Shown in pieces: positions 1-6,840 of a stretch of DNA of 8,349 nt (its first letter is position 1; the number at the start of each line of letters is the position of its first letter). Source of the stretch: Nocardioides sp. (GTDB lineage: Bacteria; Actinomycetota; Actinomycetes; Propionibacteriales; Nocardioidaceae); NCBI GenBank assembly GCA_025965295.1, contig JAOPXF010000427.1, positions 1 through 8,349 on the forward strand, written 5' to 3'. The notes beneath the pieces are model-generated. The model made no database searches, was not told the origin of the DNA, and saw nothing but the letters and a program-made list of their open reading frames with translations. Both the position numbers and the translations under genes were made by a program.

Positions 1-1
1 C

Positions 2-760
2 TTCGAGCTGCCCACGGGCCCGGAGCGAAGCAGGCGTCTCGACGACGTGATGGCCGTGATCTACCTGATCTTCAACGAGGGCTACACCGCCACCGCGGGC
101 GAGGACTGGATGCGCCCCGACCTGGCCAGCGAGGCGATGAGGCTGGCGCGCATGCTGGCCGCACTCGCGCCCGACGAGCCCGAGGTGCTGGCACTGCAGG
201 CGCTGCTCGAGATCCAGGGCTCACGGATGAGTGCCCGGCTCGACGACGACGGCACGCCGGTGCTGCTGGAGGCGCAGGACCGGACGCGGTGGGACCAGCT
301 GCTGGTCCGGCGTGGGCTCGCCGCCCTGCAGCAGGCGGAGGTGCTCGCCGCGCGCGGGGTGCCGGTCTCGACGTACTTCCTGCAGGCCTCTATCGCCGCC
401 CAGCACGCCCGGGCGGCGCGAGCCGAGGACACGGACTGGCGGCGGATCGCGGCGCTGTACGACGTCCTGGCCGACGTCGCGCCGGGACCGGTCGTCGAGG
501 TGAACCGGGCGGTCGCGCACGGGAGGGCGTTCGGCCCGGACGCGGGACTCGCCGTGCTGGAGGGGCTGGACGCAGCCGAGCTCGGCGACTCGCCGCTCGT
601 GCCCAGCGTGCGCGGCGACCTGCTCGAACGGGCCGGGCAGCACGCGCAGGCCGGCGCGGCGTTCACCGAGGCCGCCACACGCACCAGGAACGAGAGCGAG
701 CGAGCACTCCTGCGCCGTCGTGCCGGGGTGAACCTGACGCGCGGATCCGGCCGGGCCTGA
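2..760 (+). CDS. ECF42-type RNA polymerase sigma factor, C-terminal part (5' end outside window)
   Basis: The frame is open from the window edge to a TGA at 758-760, giving 252 residues without the N terminus. What remains is the long helical extension typical of ECF42 sigma factors (DUF6596 type, with TPR-like repeats). Recognisable blocks are IYLIFNEGYTATAGEDWMRP, LAPDEPEVLALQALLEIQ with SR, TRWDQLLVRRGLAAL, TDWRRIAALYDVLADVAPGP followed by VVEVNRAVA, and LVPSVRGDLLERAGQHAQA. The DNA-binding sigma2 and sigma4 regions would lie upstream and are not visible. As family knowledge, ECF42 factors have no classical anti-sigma factor and usually sit beside DGPF/YCII-like proteins; any such partner would be to the left of the window. 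The gene converges on the deacetylase gene with a 29 bp gap. The ATG at 50 is internal and is not the real start. Confidence 0.9.
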   Translation, partial: FELPTGPERSRRLDDVMAVIYLIFNEGYTATAGEDWMRPDLASEAMRLARMLAALAPDEPEVLALQALLEIQGSRMSARLDDDGTPVLLEAQDRTRWDQLLVRRGLAALQQAEVLAARGVPVSTYFLQASIAAQHARAARAEDTDWRRIAALYDVLADVAPGPVVEVNRAVAHGRAFGPDAGLAVLEGLDAAELGDSPLVPSVRGDLLERAGQHAQAGAAFTEAATRTRNESERALLRRRAGVNLTRGSGRA

Positions 761-789
761 GTCAGGGAGCGCTCTGCGCGACCCCTCGC

Positions 790-2229
790 TCAGGACCAGC
801 TCACCCGCGGCGGCACCAGCCGGGCGCGTGCCGGCGGTGACGTCGCGGGCCCGACCGTCACGGTCGCCTCGGCGTCGCCGAGGACCGCGTGCCGGGTTTC
901 GCGCAGCTGGACCCGGAAGGTCTCGGTGCGCTCGTCGACGGGTCCCGGCAGCACCGCCACCGGCACCTCGACGCTGCGTGCGCCGGCCGGCACGACCACC
1001 CACCCGTCGAAGGCCCGGACGTCGCCGGCCCCGGCCGACCCGTCACGGGTGCGCACGCGCACCCGGACCTCGCGCCCGCTCGGGTGGGAGAGCCGGACGG
1101 CGACCGGCGCCCCCACGTCGTCCGTGGCGGACTCGTCGACGGACCCGCCCCTCACCGCGACCGCGGGCGGCCCGTCGCGGTCGACGATCGTGACCAGTGC
1201 CTGGTGGTCGGAGGGTCGGATCCCGTGATCGGCATCGAGCCCGAGCGCGACCTTCTCGCGATCCTCGTCCAGCCCGTCGCGCGGGACCGGCAGCGTCAGC
1301 CGGGCGAGCGTCTCGCCGACCCCGAAGCGCACCAGCCGGCGCGACCAGCCGTGGTCGCCGCGGGTGGTCGCGACGTCCTGGGTCCACACCACGACGCTCG
1401 TCGGGCGCGAGGTCGGCCGGTCCAGGCGCACGGTGACCCGGGCCGGGTGCCCCTCGAGGACGGTCCGGGTCGCGGTCACCGACGCGACGGGCACCGGCGG
1501 TGCCGGGTGGCCGAGCGTGTCGAGGGCCGCGAAGCAGTAGCCCAGCCGACGCAGCCGAGCCACCTCCTCCGGCAGTGCCCGCACGGTCGCGGGGGAGTTG
1601 GTCACCCCGTCGTGCTGGAGCACGATGTTGGCGGCCGGGTCGGTGGGGTGCGGTCGCACCTCGCCGAGCACCGTCGCGACGATCGCGCGCGGCTTGCGTC
1701 CGGGCACCCAGTCGCGCGAGTCGACGGTCCACAGCACCGGGACATACCCGTCGTCGCCGAGCACCCGGCGTACGCCCGCGTCGACGGCGCCGTACGGCGG
1801 TCGCACCAGGTGGGTCGGCGTGATGCCGATCCGGAGCAGCTCCCGCTCCGTGTCGCCCAGCGCGGCGCGCATCTCGGCCGGCGTCTGGATGGTCAGGTCG
1901 GTGTGCGCCCAGGTGTGGTTGCCGATGGCGAAGCCGGAGCGCGCCACGAGCCGGGCGGCGTCGGGTGCCGACGCGATCCGGGAGCCGACCATGAAGAAGG
2001 TCGCCGGGACGTCGAGCCGCTCCAGCACCCGCACCAGCCGCGGCGTCACGGTCGCCGACGGGCCGTCGTCGAAGGTCAGCGCGACCAGGCCGCGCGAGCA
2101 CGGGGTGCGGTGGTGCGGGGGAGCGCCCTCGGCGCCGGACGCGGGCGCGACGGCGGGCAGCGACAGCAGTCCCGTCGTCCCCAGCGCCGCGAGCGCGAGC
2201 CTCATCCCCGTCACGGGTCTTGGACGCAT
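790..2229 (-). CDS. Secreted polysaccharide deacetylase (NodB domain) with two C-terminal Calx-beta-like repeats
   Basis: The gene encodes 479 residues from the ATG at 2229. A hydrophobic stretch at about 9-33 ending before GAEGAPP looks like a Sec signal peptide, so the enzyme probably acts outside the membrane. Residues 45-240 are a NodB homology domain with its motifs in order: TFDDGP (52-57, metal and catalytic Asp 54/55), NHTWAH (104-109, metal His 105 and 109), RPPYG (143-147), DSRDW (170-174) and LQHDG (204-208, His 206). The family removes N- or O-acetyl groups from cell-wall or extracellular glycans; the substrate cannot be read from sequence. Residues 248-355 and 355-460 are two beta-rich repeats with Calx-beta features (VLEGHPARVTVRLDRP, VTIVDRDGPP, RTRDGSAGAGD, DERTETFRVQL, ATVTV), probably for adhesion or as spacers. 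No clear Shine-Dalgarno precedes the ATG at 2229. The ATG at 2205 (Met9) is a good alternative that begins directly at the signal peptide. The aminotransferase gene ends 25 bp upstream on the same strand, so co-transcription is likely. Confidence 0.9.
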   Translation of the reverse strand: MRPRPVTGMRLALAALGTTGLLSLPAVAPASGAEGAPPHHRTPCSRGLVALTFDDGPSATVTPRLVRVLERLDVPATFFMVGSRIASAPDAARLVARSGFAIGNHTWAHTDLTIQTPAEMRAALGDTERELLRIGITPTHLVRPPYGAVDAGVRRVLGDDGYVPVLWTVDSRDWVPGRKPRAIVATVLGEVRPHPTDPAANIVLQHDGVTNSPATVRALPEEVARLRRLGYCFAALDTLGHPAPPVPVASVTATRTVLEGHPARVTVRLDRPTSRPTSVVVWTQDVATTRGDHGWSRRLVRFGVGETLARLTLPVPRDGLDEDREKVALGLDADHGIRPSDHQALVTIVDRDGPPAVAVRGGSVDESATDDVGAPVAVRLSHPSGREVRVRVRTRDGSAGAGDVRAFDGWVVVPAGARSVEVPVAVLPGPVDERTETFRVQLRETRHAVLGDAEATVTVGPATSPPARARLVPPRVSWS

Positions 2230-2254
2230 GGCTTGCCGAGAATGTTGCGGTGGG

Positions 2255-3598
2255 TCACCGGGTGGCGGCGAACGCCTCCCCGACCACGTCGAACGCCTCG
2301 TGCAGCAGCTCGTCGGAGATCGACAGCGGCGGCAGGAAACGGAAGACGTTGCCCCAGGTGCCGCAGGTCAGGGTGACGACCCCGTGCTGGTGGCAGTACG
2401 CCGACACCGCGGCCGCGCGGACGGGGTCGGGATCGGTGGTGCGCGGGACGCAGAGCTCGATCGCCATCATCGCGCCGCGGCCGCGGAGGTCGCCGATCAC
2501 GGCGTACTCCTCCTGCAGGCTCGTCAGCCGCGACGCCATGATCGCCCCGATCTCCCGGGCGCGGGCGGGCAGGTCGTGGGTGCGCATCTCCTCGATCGCG
2601 CCGAGGGCGGCCGCGCAGGCCACCGGGTTGCCGCCGTACGTCCCGCCGAGCCCGCCGACGTGCACCGCGTCCATCAGCTCGGCCCGGCCGGTGACCCCGG
2701 CCAGGGGCACGCCGCCGGCGATGCCCTTGGCCGTGGTGACCAGGTCGGGCACGACGCCCTCGTCGTCGGAGGCGAACCAGTCGCCGGTCCGGCAGAAGCC
2801 GGACTGGATCTCGTCCGCGACGTAGACCACGCCGTTCGCCGCGCACCAGACCGCGAGCGCGGGCAGGAAGCCGGGGGCCGGGACCACGAAGCCGCCCTCG
2901 CCCTGGATCGGCTCGATGACCACGCAGGCGAGGTTGGCGGCGCCGACCTGCTTCTCGATCACGTCGATCGCGCGCGCCGCGGCCTCGACGCCCGAGAGCC
3001 CGTCGCGGAACGGGTAGGACATCGGTGCCCGGTAGACCTCGCCGGCGAACGGCCCGAAGCCGTTCTTGTAGGGCATGTTCTTGGCCGTCATGGCCATCGT
3101 GAGGTTGGTGCGCCCGTGGTAGGCGTGGTCGAAGACCACGACCGCGTCGCGCCCGGTCGCGACCCGGGCGATCTTCACGGCGTTCTCGACAGCCTCGGCG
3201 CCGGAGTTGAAGAGCGCGGACTTCTTGGCGTGGTCGCCGGGGGTCAGCTCGGCGAGGGCCTCGCACACGTCGACGTAGCCGTCGTACGGCGTGACCATGA
3301 AGCAGGTGTGCGTGAACGCGGCCACCTGCTCCTGCACTCGCGACACCACGGACTCGGCGGCGTTGCCGACCGACACGACCGCGATGCCGGAGCCCAGGTC
3401 GATCAGCGAGTTGCCGTCGACGTCGACGATCACGCCGCCACCGGCGGCGAGCACGAAGACCGGCAGGGTGGTGCCGACGCCGTCGGCGACGTGGGCCTTC
3501 TTGCGGTCCAGGCGGAGCAGCGACTCGGGCCCGGGGATCTCGGTGACGAGGCGGCGCTCCTGGGGGAGGGAGGGGCCGCCGGAGGCTGCATCGGTCAG
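2255..3598 (-). CDS. gabT: 4-aminobutyrate aminotransferase (GabT-like, class III PLP transaminase), non-canonical start
   Basis: Counted from the CTG at 3598 the product has 447 residues, the usual GabT length. The family moves the amino group of 4-aminobutyrate to 2-oxoglutarate, giving succinate semialdehyde and glutamate, in the cytosol. Visible hallmarks are PQERRLVTEIPGP near the N terminus, FNSGAEAVENAVKIAR (130-145, PLP phosphate region), FDHAYHGRTN (156-165), VIEPIQGEGGF (227-237), DEIQSGFCRTG (262-272, Asp 262 facing the PLP ring nitrogen) and TTAKGIAGG (288-296, Lys 291 as the PLP Schiff-base lysine). The domain is complete to its TGA at 2255-2257. The start is odd: between the last codons of the dxr antisense and residue 48 there is no in-frame ATG, GTG or TTG. 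Candidates are CTG 3598 (family-like N terminus TDAASGGPSLPQERR) or ATC 3604, which has GAGG 9 nt upstream. A mutated or misread GTG is also possible. dxr starts 42 bp away in the opposite direction. Confidence 0.88.
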   Translation of the reverse strand: MTDAASGGPSLPQERRLVTEIPGPESLLRLDRKKAHVADGVGTTLPVFVLAAGGGVIVDVDGNSLIDLGSGIAVVSVGNAAESVVSRVQEQVAAFTHTCFMVTPYDGYVDVCEALAELTPGDHAKKSALFNSGAEAVENAVKIARVATGRDAVVVFDHAYHGRTNLTMAMTAKNMPYKNGFGPFAGEVYRAPMSYPFRDGLSGVEAAARAIDVIEKQVGAANLACVVIEPIQGEGGFVVPAPGFLPALAVWCAANGVVYVADEIQSGFCRTGDWFASDDEGVVPDLVTTAKGIAGGVPLAGVTGRAELMDAVHVGGLGGTYGGNPVACAAALGAIEEMRTHDLPARAREIGAIMASRLTSLQEEYAVIGDLRGRGAMMAIELCVPRTTDPDPVRAAAVSAYCHQHGVVTLTCGTWGNVFRFLPPLSISDELLHEAFDVVGEAFAATR

Positions 3599-3640
3599 GG
3601 GGATGAGGTTCGACCTCGAGGGGTGCGGGAGACTGGTGCC
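3599..3640. promoter_or_regulatory. Short divergent intergenic region between gabT and dxr
   Basis: Only 42 bp separate the proposed gabT start from the dxr start, so promoters for one or both must overlap the opposite coding region. A perfect 8 bp palindrome, CCTCGAGG, lies at 3614-3621, and GGGAG at 3627-3631 sits 9 nt before the dxr GTG as a ribosome-binding site. I see no confident -35/-10 pair. Confidence 0.3.
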
Positions 3641-4744
3641 GTGAGAGACGTCGTGATCCTCGGCTCGACCGGGTCGATCGGCACCCAGGCCCTCGACCTG
3701 GTGCGTGCGAACCCGGACCTGTTCCGGGTGGTGGCACTGACCGCGGGCGGCTCGAACCCCGAGCTGTTCGAGCGGCAGGTCGCCGAGTTCGCGCCGGCGT
3801 ACGGCGACTTCTACTCGGGCCTCGGCGAGGACGCCTCGGTCGAGGCCGCCGGGCGGCCGGCCGACGTGGTGCTCAACGGCATCACCGGCGCCGTCGGGCT
3901 CCGGCCCACGCTGGCCGCGCTCGATGCCGGCACCACGCTCGCCCTGGCCAACAAGGAGTCGCTGATCATGGGCGGCCCGCTGGTCCTCGAGCGGGCCGAG
4001 CCCGGACAGATCGTGCCGGTCGACTCCGAGCACTCCGCCCTGGCGCAGTGCCTGCGCGGTGGCCGCGCCGACGAGGTCCGACGCCTCGTGCTGACCGCGA
4101 GCGGCGGGCCGTTCCGCGGCCGCACCCGCGGGGAGCTGGCCGGGGTCACACCGGAGCAGGCGATGAACCACCCGACCTGGGACATGGGGCCGGTGATCAC
4201 GATCAACTCGGCGACGCTGGTCAACAAGGGGCTCGAGGTGATCGAGGCGCACCTGCTCTTCGGGATCCCGTTCGACCGGATCGAGGTCGTCGTCCACCCC
4301 ACCAGCGTCGTGCACTCGATGGTCGAGTTCCACGACGGCTCCACGCTCGTCCAGGCCAGCCCGCCGACCATGCTGATCCCGATCGCGCTCGGCCTGAACT
4401 GGCCCGACCGGGTGCCCGACGCGGCCCCGCCGGTCGACTGGACGACGCCCCAGACCTGGGAGTTCTTCCCGCTCGACGACGAGGCGTTCCCCGCCGTGGC
4501 CCTGGCCCGCAGCGCGGGGCAGGCGGGGAGCACCGCGCCGGCCGTCTACAACGCCGCCAACGAGGTCGCGGTCGACGCCTTCCGCACCGGCCGGCTCGCC
4601 TTCAACGACATCGTCGACACGGTGGCGGCGGTCCTGGGGGAGCACGACGTACCCTCGAAGGAGCAGCTCACCGTCGACGACGTGCTCGCCGTCGACGCGT
4701 GGGCGCGCACCGCTGCCACGGCCCGGATCGAAGGGACCCCATGA
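3641..4744 (+). CDS. dxr: 1-deoxy-D-xylulose 5-phosphate reductoisomerase
   Basis: This cytosolic MEP-pathway enzyme converts DXP to 2-C-methyl-D-erythritol 4-phosphate using NADPH and a divalent metal. The GTG at 3641 is chosen because the NADPH motif GSTGSIG follows at residues 8-14 and GGGAG lies 9 nt upstream. Other hallmarks are ANKES (103-107), VDSEH (127-131; metal ligands Asp 128 and Glu 130), ASGGPF (153-158), NHPTWDMG (176-183), NSATLVNKGLE (189-199; Glu 199 as third metal ligand) and NAANEVAVDAF (304-314). The protein has 367 residues against 398 in E. coli Dxr. Part of the deficit is after residue 54, where about 20 residues, usually a strand and a helix of the Rossmann domain, seem absent between EFAPAY and GEDASVEAA. 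All catalytic residues are kept, so it should be active. The TGA (4742-4744) overlaps the next gene's ATG by 4 bp, indicating translational coupling. Confidence 0.96.
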   Translation: MRDVVILGSTGSIGTQALDLVRANPDLFRVVALTAGGSNPELFERQVAEFAPAYGDFYSGLGEDASVEAAGRPADVVLNGITGAVGLRPTLAALDAGTTLALANKESLIMGGPLVLERAEPGQIVPVDSEHSALAQCLRGGRADEVRRLVLTASGGPFRGRTRGELAGVTPEQAMNHPTWDMGPVITINSATLVNKGLEVIEAHLLFGIPFDRIEVVVHPTSVVHSMVEFHDGSTLVQASPPTMLIPIALGLNWPDRVPDAAPPVDWTTPQTWEFFPLDDEAFPAVALARSAGQAGSTAPAVYNAANEVAVDAFRTGRLAFNDIVDTVAAVLGEHDVPSKEQLTVDDVLAVDAWARTAATARIEGTP

Positions 4745-6102
4745 CCGCCGTCTACTACACGCTCGGCGTGCTGATCTTCTTCGTCGCGATCCTCGCGTCG
4801 ATCGGCCTGCACGAGCTCGGCCACATGATCCCGGCCAAGAAGTTCGGCGGGAAGGTCACCCAGTACTTCATCGGCTTCGGTCCCACGGTGTGGAGCAAGC
4901 GGGTCGGCGAGACCGAGTACGGCGTCAAGGCGATCCCGCTCGGCGGCTACGTCAAGATCGTCGGGATGCTCCCGCCGGACGCGGCGCACCTCGCCGACGA
5001 GGTCACCGTCGACGCCCAGGGCAACCAGGTCGTCAAGGTCCGCAAGTCCAACACCGGGATGTTCACCCAGCTGATCTCCGACGCCCGCGCTGCCGAGTGG
5101 GAGACGATCCGGCCCGAGGACACCGACCGCCTCTTCTACAAGATGCCGTGGTGGAAGAAGGTCGTGGTGATGGCGGGCGGGCCGACCGTCAACATCCTGA
5201 TCGCGTTCTTCATCTTCTGGGGCGTCTTCGCGACCTACGGCACCAAGACCTACGAGCCGGACGCCGGCAGCCCGGTCATCGAGACCGTGTCCAGGTGCGT
5301 GATCCCGTACGTCGACGACCGCACCAAGTGCCTGCCCACCGACCCGCCCGCCCCGGCGTACGAAGCCGGGCTGCGCCCCGGTGACGTCGTCACCAGCTTC
5401 AACGGCACCCCGATCACCGACTGGGAGCAGCTGCGCAAGCTGATCCAGGGCAACGAGGACGGCACGGCCGTCATCGGCTACGAGCGCGGCGGCCGGCAGC
5501 TGACCGGCACCACCAGCACCACCGTCGAGGCCAGGCCCGCGTCCATGACCGACCAGACGCTCCACCAGGTCGGCTTCCTGGGGGTCACGCCCAACTCGCA
5601 CGAGGTCGTCACGACCGGCGGCCCGATCTACACCCTCGACCAGATGGGCACGATGACCGTCGACACGGTCAAGGCCCTCGGCACCCTGCCGGTGAAGGTC
5701 TGGGGGGTCGCGGAGGCGATCGTGGGCGTCAAGGAGCGCGCCATCGACAGTCCGGTCAGCATCGTCGGCGGCGGCCGGATGGCCGGCGAGACCGTCGCCC
5801 GGGAGGGCTTCCCGGTCACCGAGAAGGCGGTCTTCCTGCTCGCCCTGATCGCGGGCTTCAACTTCTTCATCGGCATGTTCAACTTCGTGCCGCTGCTGCC
5901 GCTCGACGGGGGTCACATCGCAGGTGCGCTCTTCGAGGCCATCCGCCGCGGTGTCGCCCGGCTGCGCCGCCGCCCCGACCCCGGGTACGTCGACGTGGCC
6001 AAGCTGCTCCCCATCGCCTATGTCGTGGCGAGCGCGTTCTTGGTGATGGGCGTGGTGCTGATTGTCGGGGACCTGTTCGTGCCGATCCCAAGGCGATTCT
6101 GA
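4741..6102 (+). CDS. rseP: Site-2 intramembrane zinc metalloprotease (M50; RseP/Rip1 type)
   Basis: The 453-residue membrane protease has HELGH at 24-28 in the first transmembrane helix (zinc ligands His 24 and His 28, catalytic Glu 25). It also has GGYVKIVGM just after, VVVMAGGPTVNILIAFFIFWG as the next membrane segment, a periplasm-facing PDZ domain around 170-280 (AYEAGLRPGDVV), and FNFVPLLPLDGGH (380-392; Asp 389 as third zinc ligand) in a later helix, followed by a last helix at about 424-444. Such enzymes cut transmembrane anti-sigma factors or other membrane proteins after a first cleavage; the substrate here is unknown. It is coupled to dxr by an ATGA overlap, as in many actinobacteria. 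From about codon 427 codon use shifts (TAT, TTG, ATT, CCA, AGG), and the last 53 codons are repeated at 7401-7562. The C-terminal tail therefore appears to have been replaced by incoming DNA. The residues needed for catalysis lie outside the exchanged part. Confidence 0.95.
   Translation: MTAVYYTLGVLIFFVAILASIGLHELGHMIPAKKFGGKVTQYFIGFGPTVWSKRVGETEYGVKAIPLGGYVKIVGMLPPDAAHLADEVTVDAQGNQVVKVRKSNTGMFTQLISDARAAEWETIRPEDTDRLFYKMPWWKKVVVMAGGPTVNILIAFFIFWGVFATYGTKTYEPDAGSPVIETVSRCVIPYVDDRTKCLPTDPPAPAYEAGLRPGDVVTSFNGTPITDWEQLRKLIQGNEDGTAVIGYERGGRQLTGTTSTTVEARPASMTDQTLHQVGFLGVTPNSHEVVTTGGPIYTLDQMGTMTVDTVKALGTLPVKVWGVAEAIVGVKERAIDSPVSIVGGGRMAGETVAREGFPVTEKAVFLLALIAGFNFFIGMFNFVPLLPLDGGHIAGALFEAIRRGVARLRRRPDPGYVDVAKLLPIAYVVASAFLVMGVVLIVGDLFVPIPRRF
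5941..6102 (+). repeat. Left copy of a direct repeat of the rseP 3' end (attL-like)
   Basis: This is the last 53 codons plus stop of the functional protease gene. It aligns without gaps to 7401-7562 (constant offset 1460) with 125 of 140 matches up to 6080; the last 22 bp match poorly but the stop codons coincide. To position 6010 this copy carries the G/C variant at five of six differing sites. From 6021 it carries the A/T variant at six of nine, with one site reversed and two neutral. I infer resident sequence on the left and incoming sequence on the right, joined within 6011-6020. Confidence 0.9.
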
Positions 6103-6115
6103 TTGGGCGAACGGG

Positions 6116-6273
6116 CCAGGTCAGTACAGCCGTCCTCCCAAACAGGTGAGCACGTCAATGGCCTCTTCGGGCCATTACGGAGTTTGGGGAAAGGGCCTAG
6201 CTGGCTGTTGCGCGGACTGCCCGAAGGGAGTATCCCTATGTAGGAGCACTGCGGGCGCTGGCACCAGGTCAGT
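6116..6273 (+). repeat. Pair of 10 bp direct repeats CCAGGTCAGT
   Basis: The identical decamer occurs at 6116-6125 and 6264-6273, 148 bp apart, both in the non-coding leader beside the left repeat. The flanking bases do not match. It could be a pair of protein-binding sites or chance. Confidence 0.4.
6157..6176 (+). terminator. Hairpin 55 bp after the rseP stop, possible terminator
   Basis: AATGGCC (6157-6163) and GGCCATT (6170-6176) are perfect inverted repeats around a 6-base loop, with one more G-T pair possible. No T-run follows, so intrinsic termination would be weak, though actinobacterial terminators often lack one. If it works, it would end the dxr-rseP transcript before the inserted genes and ispG. 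It could instead be a recombinase or regulator site. Confidence 0.3.
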
Positions 6274-6298
6274 CGATCCGCAAGTGGGATCATCACTC

Positions 6299-6304
6299 GG
6301 GGAG
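6299..6304 (+). promoter_or_regulatory. Ribosome-binding site of the secreted-protein gene
   Basis: GGGGAG lies 6 nt before the ATG at 6311. It decides that start over the longer frame, which is open back into the end of rseP. Confidence 0.65.
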
Positions 6305-6310
6305 AATTTC

Positions 6311-6823
6311 ATGAACAAAATCTCACTAGTCGGACGTCTGTTCTTGACGGGATTAGTCGCGTTTTCGTGCGTGACTGGAAGTGCTGCGGCCGCGGCGCCC
6401 ATGTCCGACCCGATCCGGGCGGGGCAGCATGTTGTACTACCGCCCGACGGGGGCGGTTCTGCGCCATTGTGCGGTAGCACAGTAGAACTGAGCGCTGTCT
6501 CGTACACATACTACCCTCAAGTCTTGAATCAGGGAATCAACGGTGCTGACTTCAAGGTAGTTGGCACTGGGTTGGCCAAATGGTTGGGTAATGGCGGATT
6601 TGGAACTTTACACGTCTTTCGGTCAGACTACTCTGGCACGACGGACCTGGGGGTCTGGAATGCCAGTGCCGCAGGAGGAGCGAGAACTTCGACCCTGCAT
6701 GGGAAACTGGATATCAACATCAGTGGAGGCCGATCCTTCGACGTCACTGCTTTCATCGAGAAGGGCTCTGACACCAAGTGTGGCAAGGTGATGACCATTT
6801 CTCTACCCGGGCCGGGCGCATAG
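6311..6823 (+). CDS. Small secreted protein of unknown function, island cargo
   Basis: I do not recognise the family. The product has 170 residues. Residues 1-29 form a convincing Sec signal peptide: positive MNKISLVGR, hydrophobic LFLTGLVAFSCVTG, then an SAAAAA run giving AXA-type cleavage before Pro 30. The mature part of about 140 residues is rich in Gly, Ser, Thr and short beta-like stretches (VELSAVSYTYY, FKVVGTG, GTLHVFRS, KLDINISGG, FDVTAFIEK, VMTISL) and has no other membrane segment. Its two cysteines, 54 and 157, lie at the two ends and could form one disulfide closing a beta-sandwich-like domain. The start is supported by GGGGAG 6 nt upstream and by the signal peptide. Codon use is far less GC-biased than in dxr or rseP, which points to transfer. 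Nothing in the sequence shows whether it is a toxin, an adhesin, a bacteriocin or an envelope protein. Confidence 0.72.
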   Translation: MNKISLVGRLFLTGLVAFSCVTGSAAAAAPMSDPIRAGQHVVLPPDGGGSAPLCGSTVELSAVSYTYYPQVLNQGINGADFKVVGTGLAKWLGNGGFGTLHVFRSDYSGTTDLGVWNASAAGGARTSTLHGKLDINISGGRSFDVTAFIEKGSDTKCGKVMTISLPGPGA

Positions 6824-6840
6824 ACTTTCGCAATGGTTGT

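Larger units (their letters stand above)
6103..6310. other. Non-coding leader region of the inserted DNA
   Basis: The stretch from the rseP stop to the next start is 208 bp. I find no supportable gene on either strand. It holds a perfect 7 bp inverted repeat at 6157-6176 and a 10 bp direct repeat, CCAGGTCAGT, at 6116-6125 and 6264-6273. If the region came in as an element, this is where recombinase-binding sites and the promoter of the secreted-protein gene would be expected; neither is proven. Confidence 0.6.

Noticed and set aside
757..795. Possible bidirectional terminator between the sigma factor and deacetylase genes (GAGCG and CGCTC)
   Set aside because: The stem is only 5 bp with a 13-base loop and no T-run; indistinguishable from chance in GC-rich DNA.
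1598..3640. Long upstream extension of the dxr frame
   Set aside because: It is open only because of high GC, runs antisense to gabT and the deacetylase, and dxr clearly begins with VRDVVILGSTGSIG at 3641.
3605..4645. Minus-strand extension of the gabT frame across dxr
   Set aside because: Antisense shadow of dxr with no conserved protein features; the transaminase begins near 3598.
6208..6236. TTGCGC and TATCCC with a 17 bp spacer, as a promoter for the secreted-protein gene
   Set aside because: The spacing is right but both hexamers match the consensus at only about half the positions; not enough to call.
6311..6823. Secreted protein read as a lipoprotein because of Cys 20 in the signal region
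   Set aside because: The residues before it (VAFS) do not make a proper lipobox, and the Ala run at 25-29 is a better signal-peptidase I site.
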